From positions 14,707,837 to 14,771,836 of the forward strand of contig CM065175.1 in assembly GCA_033026295.1 (NCBI GenBank): a stretch of 64,000 nt of DNA. Reading direction: 5' to 3'. Position 1 is the stretch's first letter; each line of letters begins with the position of its first letter. The notes beneath the pieces were generated by a model that saw only the letters and a program-made list of their open reading frames with translations, ran no database searches and was not told where the DNA came from. This document shows positions 49,501 through 61,300 of this stretch, in pieces. A program made the translations under genes and the position numbers. The stretch comes from Channa striata. Taxonomy: Eukaryota > Chordata > Actinopteri > Anabantiformes > Channidae.

Positions 49501-51029
49501 TGATTAAATGTATTGATTGTAATCTGGTGCACGTGGATTTCTCACATGGTTGGAGCAGCTCTAATCATCAGGGGGAGATTTGTAGACCTGCATGGCAATG
49601 CTGCCCCCTCCAGTGGAAAATCAATAAACTGCATGTTGGTGTTGATGAGAGGTGCCCCAGGAAGTGACTCAGTTGGATGTTGTGTTGCTCTTTCATAGCT
49701 GTAAAGCACAGAGGAATCTCAACTGTTTCTTTGCCATTATAATGGGCCTGAATACTGCAGCTGTTAGTCGCCTCAGTCAGACATGGGAGGTAAGTATTTC
49801 ACTTGGTTACAGGTTAGGTTTTTTTTCAACTGGCACCCTAAATCTGTGTTAGAAAAATGTAATCTGAACCTGATTTTACTTCTGCAGAAAATTCCTGGGA
49901 AATTCAAAAAGCTGTTTTCAGAGCTGGAGACAGTTACGGTAAGTGCATCCAAGAGCGAAACCCACAAGAAACACCAGCCATAAATCTACATTGTTACAGA
50001 GAAAACGAGGTGAAGCAGGCAGATGATGTTCCCAAACATCAGACATTTAAAATGATTATTAGTCCCTGATGGTGCTATAATAAAGCTATAACAAAGTTTG
50101 CATAAGCATATAAAAATATTCCCCTGTAGAGGATTAGACTTTGTTTCGAAAATGTCTTCACAGGATCCATCACTGAACCACAAGGCCTACAGAGACTCCT
50201 TCAAGAAGATGAAGGCACCAAAGATCCCTTTTCTTCCTCTGTTACTGAAAGGTGCGCTCATTATTTTGTGACTTTATAACCACTCATGCTAAATCTGGGA
50301 GAACACTGTAAAAACTAACTTTTACATAAAGTACCTGTTGGCAAATACTAATACAATAGTTGTGTCTTTTTAGATTTAACATTCATACATGAAGGCAACA
50401 AGACATTTCATGATAACCTGGTGAATTTTGAAAAGTTGGTAAGTTGGTTTGGACTAGTTCAGTTAATATTTTTGGGTACAAACATTGTGATTTAAAAAAC
50501 CTTGTGTCTATTTGTACTTGCAGCACATGATTGCAGACACGGTGCGGATCATCCGGCAGTGTCAGAAAGATCACATGGGTCAGTATCTGATGGTCTGCTT
50601 ATAATCAGTGAAGTAATGGCATTTTAAAATCTGAAAAAATCACAAATATTTACAAAGTAAAAAAACAAAAAACAAATCAGATCAATTCATCTTTTATATT
50701 AAAATCAATGAAAATAGCTTTAATCAGTCTAATGCTTATATGATATTGTACTTTATGAATTAAGCTAGAAAGGTACTAAAATGCCTCATTGCGGTAAACA
50801 GATTTATAATTAGCAAAGCATTTTATATTTAGCTTCTTAAAAACTAAAAATTATGAATCTGTGTGTAATCACCAATGGATGCCTGTATGTAAAATCATCT
50901 TTCTTTCCAGGAAATGGCATCACACAGAAGAGCAGCTCTGAGGTGCGAGCCTACACTGATCATCTTCACATCATCGACAATCAGCAGACTCTGTTTGAAC
51001 TGTCGCACAGGCTGGAGCCTCGTGTTTGA
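36511..51029 (+). CDS. rapgef5: Rap guanine nucleotide exchange factor 5 (MR-GEF)
   Basis: Sixteen exons from the internal start: 40771-41155, 44852-44930, 45126-45270, 45361-45458, 47269-47299, 47508-47586, 48173-48322, 48841-48938, 49021-49143, 49302-49480, 49699-49789, 49888-49938, 50164-50251, 50374-50438, 50524-50578, 50911-51029. They join without a stop into 611 residues (human short form 580). Two upstream exons, 36511-36754 and 40240-40377, keep phase and encode an Epac-like segment (ERGYDVLVLQRV). They can splice to a phase-0 acceptor at 40,788/40,789. In order the protein has an acidic N-terminus, a RasGEF_N/REM domain (SGTPEKILEHLLNDL), a Ras-association-like ubiquitin fold (LCRVYITIDSYLSV) and the catalytic RasGEF domain, from NTWDVAVALTSFDW through KKFIKIAAHCKAQRN to FIHEGNKTFHDNLVNFEKL. 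It ends LSHRLEPRV. The enzyme loads GTP on Rap GTPases. The intron after 44,930 is AT-AC. Confidence 0.94.
36755..40239 (+). other. rapgef5: rapgef5 upstream intron
   Basis: About 3.5 kb lies between the two upstream exons. No exon, RNA gene or named repeat was recognised. Open frames in it are short and lack family resemblance. Confidence 0.6.
40378..40770 (+). promoter_or_regulatory. rapgef5: Probable internal promoter and leader of the rapgef5 short form
   Basis: This segment separates the second upstream exon from the ATG at 40,771. That ATG opens an MGS start like the human short form. A long C/T-rich tract (about 40,380-40,500) comes first, then moderately GC-rich sequence that would form the leader. 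Two transcript forms are inferred from the coding layout only; no TATA box is evident. Confidence 0.45.
41279..41302. repeat. (GT)12 microsatellite
   Basis: Twelve uninterrupted dinucleotide units in a rapgef5 intron; likely polymorphic. Confidence 0.95.
43474..43500. repeat. (TG)13 microsatellite
   Basis: About thirteen uninterrupted units in the same rapgef5 intron. Confidence 0.95.
44931..45125 (+). other. rapgef5: U12-type AT-AC intron of rapgef5
   Basis: The 195-base intron starts ATATCCTTGA, the exact U12 AT-type donor consensus. It ends CCCAC. A CCTTAAC branch-point match at 45,109-45,115 sits about 11 bases before the end, as U12 introns require. Using these borders, exon residues read LLGQHYCTKR, matching the family (human LLRHYSAKK). 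No GT-AG choice here keeps both frame and conservation. Splicing would depend on the minor spliceosome. Confidence 0.9.
45034..45057. repeat. Perfect 11-base inverted repeat inside the U12 intron
   Basis: ATGATGATGAT at 45,034-45,044 faces its exact reverse complement at 45,047-45,057 across GA. It is also a degenerate (ATG)n/(ATC)n simple repeat, so slippage may explain it. Confidence 0.6.
46115..46310. repeat. Diverged direct repeat in a rapgef5 intron
   Basis: A TATTCATGAAATAT phrase followed by a T/A-rich segment and a GATTAGACTCA/GATAGACTCA-like phrase occurs twice, about 120 bases apart. It looks like an old tandem duplication in AT-rich DNA. Confidence 0.4.
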
Positions 51030-53060
51030 ACAGGAGCTCGTCACCGCTCAGCCACACTGTTGGATGGCCGGGAACAAATCCACGGCTGTCTCATCTTTCT
51101 CTCAGGACTCAGTCAAGCAATCAGAGGGACAGCAGCCGATGCACCACAAGAGGGAGCCGCTCAGTCAGGAGCCGTCACCAGAGACAGGAATAAAAAGTGT
51201 TTAACAAAGCAGCATTTGTGTAGGTTCACAACAGCATCCCTGGTTGAGCACACGTGAAAGCAGCCCCATCCAGTGTTGTTCATCTGCAGAACTGCAGTGC
51301 AAGCACTTTAACTTTGCAGCCTGTTGGCAAGGAAACCCAGCAGCAGTTTAATCCTCCAGATGTTGATCAGTGTAGACCTTAACGTCCACCCGGCTGCTGC
51401 TTAACGTTTTTTAGTACAGATGGCAGAGGTTGGCAGATGAAGAACTGAACACAAGCCAACAGCTCCACTTTGTGGAGAATCAACAGCCTGCAGAAGGAGT
51501 TGGTGGGTTTCATGCCATTAGCAGTTGAGGTGGTTTCGAGCCAAGAAATAGCTGCATTAAAAACACAAACAAGGTTTATTCTTGACTTTGATCAAAGTAT
51601 ATTAAACAAAGTCCTACATGAGACCATATGATTATGTCACAAGATGCAGATAAACTCATAATGTGTTTTGCATTTTTGTGTTTATAGGCTGATTATAAAA
51701 CTGGCAGCACAGGGTTGTTTTATGAGATTGAACCAAAGAGTATTTCAGCTATCAAGCCCTTAAAACACCTTCTGTTTACTCAGTTTGACAAAATCTAGAT
51801 CCTGATGTAGGACAGGAAGTTCGTGCTACATCTGCACAACAAGCTGAGTGTTGCTAAACAGTATCAAGAACACATAAAGAGTTAAAATGACCGTTAAACA
51901 AGCAAAAGTTTAACGTTTCCATTATCTTTTTTTACATTGCAGAATTCTAATACCATACAGTTTTGTATTGTTTAACATGCAGTGTATTAGAGGAGACATT
52001 ACACAGTTCACAGACAATAATGCAGAAAATTAGAAAAGTTTATACAGTATCCTGTATATCTTTGTTGTTTTGATGGGCATGAAAAATCATGTGTCTCTGC
52101 GTAGCAAATATAGTAAGTGTTAGTGCCAAGAACCATTAAATTCCCATTCAAGTTAATCCTAATTGCGCATATTTTAAAAAGCATTAGAGTAAGAACCTCT
52201 GTGCAGTTGAGCTGCGGACAATCAGTTAAATGAAGCTGCAGGTTCATGCTGTTGCTTCTCTGTTACTTCTCCCATCACAGAAACCAGATGGTTGCGGTTT
52301 AATAAATTATGGTTTAAGAAGATGTTGGCTTTAGGTTTAGGTTAGTGGTACCAGGAATAAGCATTTAAAAGATTGAAAGGCAATATGCCATTTTAAAAAA
52401 ATGACACAGTGACTGAAAACAACAAAAAAACCCTTTTAAACGAGTCCCTGTTAAATTACATCAAATGTTACTCAGGTCCTCACTGAGCAACAGCTGATGT
52501 CTTGTCTTCAGAATTATATGATAGAGTTACAATACGTTTTATTATGTTGTAAGACAAAAGAAGAAAAAAAGCCATTTAGAAATTAAATTTGCTTATTTGC
52601 TTTCTAACACCATTACAACTTTTGTAATCATACAGTGCATACAGTATTTATTCTTTTACAGTATTTAACTGGTCATTTACATTATTGTTATTTTGACTTT
52701 TTAAGTAGGCGTTGAGAAGTATTATTGATGGTATTTCACATCAAATTCTGGACATTTTATTTTGTATATTTTGGATTTAAAGCCCATAGCACAACATAAA
52801 AAAGAATATGTTTTAACAGAATTTTTATCAGTGCCAATGGACACAGAAGAACGAGAGAAAAACAGAGAGAAAGAGAGAGACTTATTTATTTCAGCATTAT
52901 TTATTTGTTCTATAGACATTATGTAATTATGTATATATTCATTCAGTTTTATTTAAAGTCTTTTGTACGCACTGCTTTGGTTGGTCTGCATGATATGGCA
53001 AACCATAGATTGACCACCAGTGTCAACTGTGCATGCAATAAAATATTTTTCAGCATCACT
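51030..53060 (+). other. rapgef5: Probable 3' untranslated region of rapgef5
   Basis: About 2 kb after the stop codon without another gene. It ends at a canonical AATAAA at 53,037-53,042. The sequence becomes increasingly AT-rich and has no recognisable exon on either strand. The extent is inferred from the first strong polyadenylation signal. Confidence 0.5.
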
Positions 53061-55388
53061 GAGTTGTTGTTGTAAAATTCATTATTTTTCTACTAGTAAG
53101 TAAGTTTGTGACATTCAAAATTAATTGAGTGCTGCTGTCTAACACTTTCAACAGCAATGAGACGATGCAATGCTAACGTTGGTTATACTAAACAGAGGAG
53201 AACTAAAAAGCACAAGATGAACTATTGCTGAGGAATTCAATAACATCACCTTACATTATAACTGGGTTACTAATACAAAGATATCAGAAGTGATGCTGGT
53301 AAAGAGCTTATTATGCTCAGTATGTCTCCAGGGGTGGTTCAGTTTTGGCACCAAACAAAATTATTAAAGAATTTACATTTCGATGTTCAGAGGATACAAT
53401 TCCATTGTCATTGAAATTTTTTTTTATAATGCAGGTAAATAGGTCAAACTGCCACCTCAATAATTATCATCTTAATTACTAATAAAGTGTCTCTGGATAC
53501 TGTATGTTGTCATGCAATGAACTTTCTACAATGTCATTAGCTGCTGTAAATTGCATCAGTGTTAATAATTAATATGTTGCTTAAGAGCGGGAAAGATGGT
53601 GGGTCAGTAGGGGCCCACCGCTCATTTCTGCTGGAAAGCAAATCAGGCGATAAATGAAATAGCTGGAAGAGTAAATACACAATTCTAAAAAATGTACGCT
53701 GATTTTGATCATATAAACTTAGAACAATGCAGGTAACTTGGCTGGAAGATAAAGATGTAATTATGGAGAACCGCACTGGTCATGACGCTGTCAGTTTGAA
53801 CTTGATTATTCATATAATCTATGTGTTACCAAAGATACAAAAGTCGGATCTTTGTTCAATGTTTGGATAACAGAATCATCAGCACACAATGTCTTCCTCG
53901 GGTGCTTTGAGGCGGAGGTGTGACCCAGATGCCCTTGCTGCCTTAACCAGGTGTCCTGCTTGGCCTTTAACATGACTATCTGTGGCACGACTCCTGCTGC
54001 GCCAGGCCCTGTACCCTGCCATTTCCTCCCAAACACTGCCAGCACTGTATCATTTCCCTGTCACCAAATGACTGGCTCGCTGCTGTGGCGTGCTAATGAG
54101 GGGAAGAGATAGCAGATGAAGAGAAACTACAGGAAGACTGGTTCTTCATTTCCCCTGTGCAATACAATACAAAGAATCAATCCACCGTCCTCCACTTGTC
54201 TGTCTGCAGCCCCTTTGGCTGCAGGGAGAAATTAAGAGCAACACAGCAGTTATTAGTGTTGGAGAAAATCTCATTTGAGAAGATAAGAGTGCTGATGCCC
54301 CCCTTAAAAAAAAAAAAAGAAATCTGTGATTCGGTGCCTGTTCATAATGTCACTTGTTTATCTTAAAATCAAAATCTAAAAAAAAAAACATTTAAGATAC
54401 AAATGTAATGAAATTACATTTGCACATTTTTCTGTCTCTACTTGCAGCATCAAGACTTCAACCTTGACTCTGGAGCTTCTCTAATACATTCATGTATCTC
54501 TAACACGGAAAAAACTTTAAAACCATGTGAATCATCACGTGCGCGTAATACAGTCGACCTCTCGGTTTTCAATCCAGTAAAATTTTATCACTTTTAACAG
54601 ACAACATTTTAGATACGAAGAGTGCGTTTCTTTAAACTAATTCAAAGTTAAAGGTTTTATTTGCTTCATACTGACTTAATCAGATGCTAACAGAGAGTGC
54701 GGACAGATAAAGGATGGGTAATCTAATGTGTTGCTTTCTCATAGAAAGCTATCAGTGTCTTTGAATAGCTTTCTCCAACAGCCCGAGCTGAATGAATTAC
54801 ACTTAGTCTGTTAGTATTCTGCTTCTGCCGTACAAAAGGTCAATGTCAAATGCACCTCATTTAAAAGTCAATAGCGACCATGCACATCATCTCCTGGGAA
54901 TTCTGCTCGGGAAGCCTCAGACGGCATTGTGTATCATTCAGTTAGTAGAGGGCAGCCAGAGAGCTTTTTTAATCTTGACCTTCCAATAAAATATGCTCTC
55001 TATCCAGAATTTCATGGTTCAAAATAGAGACATAAGCTCCCAACAAATCATGCCCAGACTGAACCATCTCAAGGGAGAAGTTCAACAGTGTCGGACACAG
55101 ACACAACAGGTTTAACCCTGGCTGAGCATGTATCTCCGCTCCCTGTTTCCACTTTGCCTTTGAAAAAAACACAAACCTAATACACCCAAATGTCAGTTTT
55201 GGTGCCTACAAACAAAACTGGATACAGTTAACAATAATTCTAAAGATTATGAGTGTGTATGTGCTGATTTGTATTTAAAAATAATACAAAGCAAAATCAT
55301 TCAAGGTTTAATATTGTCTACAAATATCTTGGTTGGTAAATATGGCAATATCTATAATATGTGGGAACTCACTGCTCGCCATAATGTG
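53061..55388. other. Intergenic DNA between convergent rapgef5 and dnah11
   Basis: About 2.3 kb. In human, CDCA7L lies between these two genes; I see no trace of it on either strand here. The minus-strand frame at 53,806-54,045 does not match the dynein C-terminus and is taken as chance. Confidence 0.5.
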
Positions 55389-58300
55389 TCAGACACAGAG
55401 CAGCAGAGCCACTGCTACCACCATCGTCTTGGCATACGGCTGTCCAAATACATGTGTGATATTCATAAGTAGTCCTCGGCTTATGCTCCTCAGTAAAACA
55501 TACACCACCGGCTTTGCCTGGGTCAGATACCTCAAAATCGCCTCTGAGATTTCACCAGACCAAGGAGTCCGACACGCTCCTAGCAGGACAAATGATAAAG
55601 ATACACATTTTACTAAGGCATGTGTTGAAACAAATGATGAAAATCTATGTAATTTAGTACAGCAGAATATGCATTTGGGAGACTTAGGGCTGATCTGACC
55701 TTCTATGAAGAGTCCGTGGACGTAGGAACCCTCCCGTGGTGGACGTCTGAAGTCATCTTTAGTCTTTTTGTTAGATCCGCAGTCAAAGTCATCATCTTAT
55801 CCAAGGGCCAATGATTCTTGAGAACAATACTCTGCATAACAGCTGCGCAAAAAAAAAAAAAGAACTTTGCATGTTAATATTTCTGGTGTTAGTAATTATT
55901 TACAGACTTTAACCTCATTTGTGAGAAAGGGTTGTGGGTTGAAGTGTCCTTGGAGCCAAAAGTCCAGCTGTCCAGCTCATGCCAGCTACACATTAGATCA
56001 GTAAACCTACAAAATAAATAGTGATTAATTAACACTGGACATAATTAAAAGGTTGTTCATCTGTCTGGGTCATCCTTTTGTTGGCTTTATGTTTGAATAT
56101 TTTTAAGTAAGACAGACACAACACAGTGTGTCACAGGAAGCATAAGAGATGCCATAATAAAAACATACATTAATAATACCACACTGAGTAATAAAGACAT
56201 ATTTTTACAAAATGATTCGCCATTGTTTTGCTGAGGGATAAACCAGTCTGGACCAGGATTCTGGGACAGGATCGTTGTACAGACTGCAGAGTCTCTACAA
56301 TCGAAGGGGATGGTGAGTTCTCCCTACAGTCAGAGAGGAATCTTCCATAAGCATATTGAATATGTCAGCTTTTCCAACAGTAAATGTCACAGTAAACTGT
56401 ATCTTCAGGCAAAGATCCAGCTCACTTTGGGACTTCTTACTTCTGCTGGCAGAAGATTCATGCGTCCACACTTCTGGAAAGATAATAAATTGTAGGGGTT
56501 TTGCTCTGTGGTTTTAGTGACCATGTTCTTCTCCTCCGGAATCCTTTGAAGAATGACTTCAGTGACAGACTTGACCTGAACTGACCTGAGAATATAAACG
56601 TGGTGAGGTTATTCATGTATGCAGGTATATGAGTGATGTTTTTTTAGTGATAGTCTTTCGTGTGTATACATTCTCTCCTGCGGCCTGAGCTGGTGCCTCC
56701 ACTCTGGAGGAATCCTGTGGTTGCAGTTCCCAGAGACTCCAAAAAAGATTGTCTGAGGGCTCGTCAAAATAACGGTGGAAACCAGTGTGGCACGTGAATG
56801 GAGAAGACCGAAACCCATGAACTAGTGAGTTTTAAAATTTAGTGATGAATATTAATGAATATTTAATTTATTGTTATTGGTGATTCTTACATACACACAG
56901 ATTTGAAGCATCTATTATAAAGGACGTGTGTCTTCTTTTCATGGAGGTCTGCATATTTTTGCTCAGGTCTACACCCCAAGAGGGCGCCCTTTACCACGAG
57001 AACGCCAGCAACAAAAAAAAAAAGAAAGAAATAATAATCTTTGCAGATTTTCTTTCTTATGCTGTACACTCAAATGCAACCTTTCCAAACTCTGAGTCCC
57101 TATTGAAATTAATGTTTTTTAATTGCATTTAATACACTTAACATTACATTCTATTGAAATGGTTCAATGGACAACAAACTAAAGAAAAAAATTAAAAAGA
57201 AAATCAATTTCTTACATAGCAACATGCATAACAACTTACCAGTTTTGAATGCATGACATTTTGCAGATATGTCTCACACATTCTTCTATGCCAGTCATCA
57301 CATGTCCTCCATACACGATTTCTCCAAAACCATAACTCAAATACTCCCAAGGCACCTGCATGGACACAGTTTGTAAACTAATACAACTGCAAATATAATA
57401 ACAATGCAGTCATTAAATAGTTTGGAGCATTGTGGAATATGGAGACAAATAGCAAAGGCTTTTAAAAATAGTTTTCACTGTATCTACATTTTAGTTTTCT
57501 GTAAATGTTGTTCTATTCATCTGCCATGTCCCACATCTTTGAAACTTCAAGCAGCAACTATATGATCTCTTACCAACCGAGCATTTTAATAATGATTACA
57601 GTAGGGAAATATAACAGAATTATGTTTCTTTACACACACTGCTCTAATGTATGACAGAAGCGTCTTTTTTTTTCAGCAGGAGATTATGATCTGTGAGGGT
57701 GAAGGAGGAAGAAAAGAACCTGTGATTCATAACAAATTACAAAAGCTGGAGGTTCACAATCATTTGTACCTGTATTGTTTTGCAAATTGCTTCCTTCATC
57801 AGCTCTAATTGCAGTGATCACTTATATAGCGTTGTGAACTGTCACATTGGCTGCATGTAATTACATTTAGGATAACGCTTCATTGCCCTCCTAATGAATT
57901 CTCTGTATACGCACATACAGGTTACTGTTTGGTTAACATAATGAAGGACATTCGTTTTTGGAGGGCAGAATACCTAGGAGACATAATTGGTTGTGACCAG
58001 AGTAATAGGGGTTCTAAGAGAAATGCATTAGGGGTTAGGGGTGCTGCACCCCAAGAATGGAATTTTTGTCTTCATGAAATAAAGCTAAATTATAGGTTGT
58101 GTGTTAATAGTTAAAAGAGAAGAAATGTGAAAAAAAGGGGGGGTGAGAACATTTTCTACAAATTGTGGAACCAAGTAATTGGAGACACTGTTCAGTAATT
58201 CAGTATCTCTGTTTGACAAAGATGCCATTGCACACACTGAAATTAACGCTGCCTAAAAAGTAGTAGAAAAACAATCTCAAAGTTTTATTCATCAGTCCCA

Positions 58301-61300
58301 TGAAGTCTTCAAAATACTTTGGTGTTGTTTCTCCAGTGCTGGACGGGTGGTTGTGGTTCCAGCCTTGAGGACCAAAGTTACGATTTTCCGTAACACAAGA
58401 ATAGAAGCAGAGTAAGTCCTGTTCTCTGGAGCAAATGTCGAGTGTCCTGAAATATAAAAATATAAGGCAAGTTAAATATAGAGAAGGCTTTCTTAATAAG
58501 ATGCACTCTTAGAAAGAGTTATATATTTTCAACCCACTTGACTGACGTTGTTTAGAGCTGCACACAGACGAGCATTCTCGCCAGCGGGAGGCTCATCGCT
58601 AATTTTGATGGCGTTCTGTGGTTTGTCTCTGGGGATTACATGCGTCTCATGACCCGGAGGTGGTTCCCCAGTGATAAAAACCCTGCAGTGTGGGTGGGTG
58701 ACTGTCCATCCCTGACTCCAGAAGTACCTCCAGGGAGGGCAGCCAGCGAGCCATTAGCTGCACATTCTAAAATAAATATCACAAGGATTTAAAAAAGTTG
58801 ACAAATATTATTTACCAGCTGTATGTTCGAAATAACTAAGAAAATATCCCGTAATTCACTTAGCTGTAGGCTTATCCCTTTAAAAGAGCCACTTATGGAG
58901 CTGATTTAGCCAATTATGGCTTTTATTGAACCAAATTGAGTTTATTTCCATGGCTCAGGGGAAGAGACAATATCATTAGGTGCATTAGGCTGGCTGGAAA
59001 AGCTGCCTGAAGCCACTATAACTGCCTAGTCACCAAACTGTATTATTCAGTACCTGGACAATGACCCAGTGGCCTAGTTTAGAAGCATTCCTTAGGATTC
59101 TTTGACCTCCGGGCCCGTCCCAAGGGCTCAATCCTTGAGTGGATTCACTCCAGGTGAGAGGATTAAAAAAAGGCAGTCGAGGGCCCACTGTCCTCATTCA
59201 ACTTGTAAACCTCCAAACTGGCAGCAGTCACCTACTGTTTAATACAAACACATTTTTTTGTGCATTTTGGTGATTTTCACACCTGAGTGCACAGGTAATT
59301 CTGAGCTTTGAGAAGGAACTTTTATTCTTGCAGTCTCGGGGAACTCTTTCCCTTCAGGAAATAGGGATTCAATAATCCGTCTCCAGTGCTTCAGTGAAAT
59401 CTCTATGTCTCCGTCTAGTCCACTGAAGTCCTCCTTTATAGACATTGTCTAAATCCAAATCACAGATGTTGCAAGACCATTCTTAGTGATGGAAACGGGT
59501 GTCTATTGCCCATTCAGCATGTTATACATATGCCCATTCATATGTTAGCAGCTTACATTGTACCTTAATGTATGTGCAGAGAGGAAGAACACAGGACTGA
59601 CTTGGTACCTTCCACGGGAAAATGCAAAAGACAATCAAATTCCTGAGCATCAGCCAGGTCCACCTTGACTAGAATCTGACGGGAAGGACCAATAGTAGTT
59701 TGTAAGATCTCTTTTTAATAATTTCCACAACTACCGAGGGCTGCAAGAAAACTCAAACGTATTTAGTAAACTCAAACAGAAATTGCCTTTTGAATGTGAA
59801 ATAACCACATGAAGGACAGCCTTCACTGCAATTTCTAAGACGAAAACAGTTGGCGCAATGACAGATAATTGCATTATGCCATCAGAACCAACCCCCTTGT
59901 CAGAACCAACTGTCTGAACAGCAGCCTTGGAGCAAGGTGTGAGAGGTAATCAATAGCAGCGTATGGTTCTGCTGACTGCTTTTAATTGAAGTTAATGTGG
60001 GGGCAGAAAAGTACTTTGATTGATGAGGATGACAGGAGGCCCCACCTTTGAGGCGGCCCTGAGTCCCTCACCTGGAAGGCTGTATGTGACAAGAAGGTTA
60101 ACTTGTCTCTCTCAAACAGGTCCTGGCTGGTGTACAGGAATACAGAGTAGGTGATGGCCTCCGTGAGAGGCTGCACGCTGGTTCTCACATCCTCGTGCCG
60201 CTCTGCATGCGCCATTGCTTTGGTAAACACTAAGTTAAAGGCCTGGAACACAGTCGAAGGGAGGATCAGTGTCATCATAAGGAATACACTTATGTTGGCA
60301 GATATATTGGACTGGAAACAAAATACAAAACAATATATTCTAGTATAAAGGCATACGTTTAAGAATATTTGTACAGGTAGTGCTGCACCTAAAAGGTTTA
60401 ACCACAACAAGAAACATCAGCACTGTAAAAAAAAAAAAAAGGAACTGAAAATTGGTCAAAGTGGATTCTGTTTACATTCTGTAAAAACGGACGTGGACCC
60501 CTGAAGGCAGTTCAGGGTAAAGGTGTCACCTTGAGAGAAAACTGGTACATAGGGTTAATCTTGTTGAGGTCACTGATGATGAAGAAGAGGAGTGACGCTC
60601 CCTCAGCTGCTGGGCGGCATAGTTCTGGAGCCTCGTTGATCTTTGTCTCGTTCTCTCTGGCCTCCACCACCTGTGTGTTGCAATTGCACAAAATGAGCTA
60701 TTAGGCTCTCAGTCATGCTCCAAAACCCTCTCATTACACATATTACTAACTACACATCATTTGCAGCTAATGTAATAAAATGAGGCGCTTGCTGTTGTGT
60801 GACATTCAAAAACACTTGAGTCACAAAAACTCGGGCACTCGACTACCGTCGGACAACTGAGTTGCCTCTCTTGGTTGAATAACTGAATGTGAGCGACTGT
60901 GGTCTTGGTGTTGCTCAAAGTTGCTCCACCAGAGAAATATCACCAAGAAAATTACTGTGGGCTGCAGAGAGGTGGCTTAACAGGTCGTCCTCCAACCGCT
61001 TTAGCTCAGTCCTCAATTAGTTCTGTTGTGCTGTCGGCTCCAACTTCGGCAACATGGAAAAAGGTTTTCAGAATTTATTTATTTTTTGTCATATAATGAA
61101 CAAAAAACATAATAAAAATCACTCTAAGTATGTAACTGTCTATATGGTTCATTAAATACTTAATGGTTCACCTTGAAGGCCTCCAGGTCAGGCCTTTTCC
61201 TGAGACACTACCTGTCCTAGGAGCTGTTCTTCCAGTCTGAATGTACCTGAATAACCAGAATATAAAACAAAATCTAATAATGAATATATTAAAAACTGAA

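Noticed and set aside
53806..54045. Possible last dynein exon on the minus strand
   Set aside because: Its translation does not align with the dynein C-terminus; a better, if decayed, terminal match ends at 55,389.
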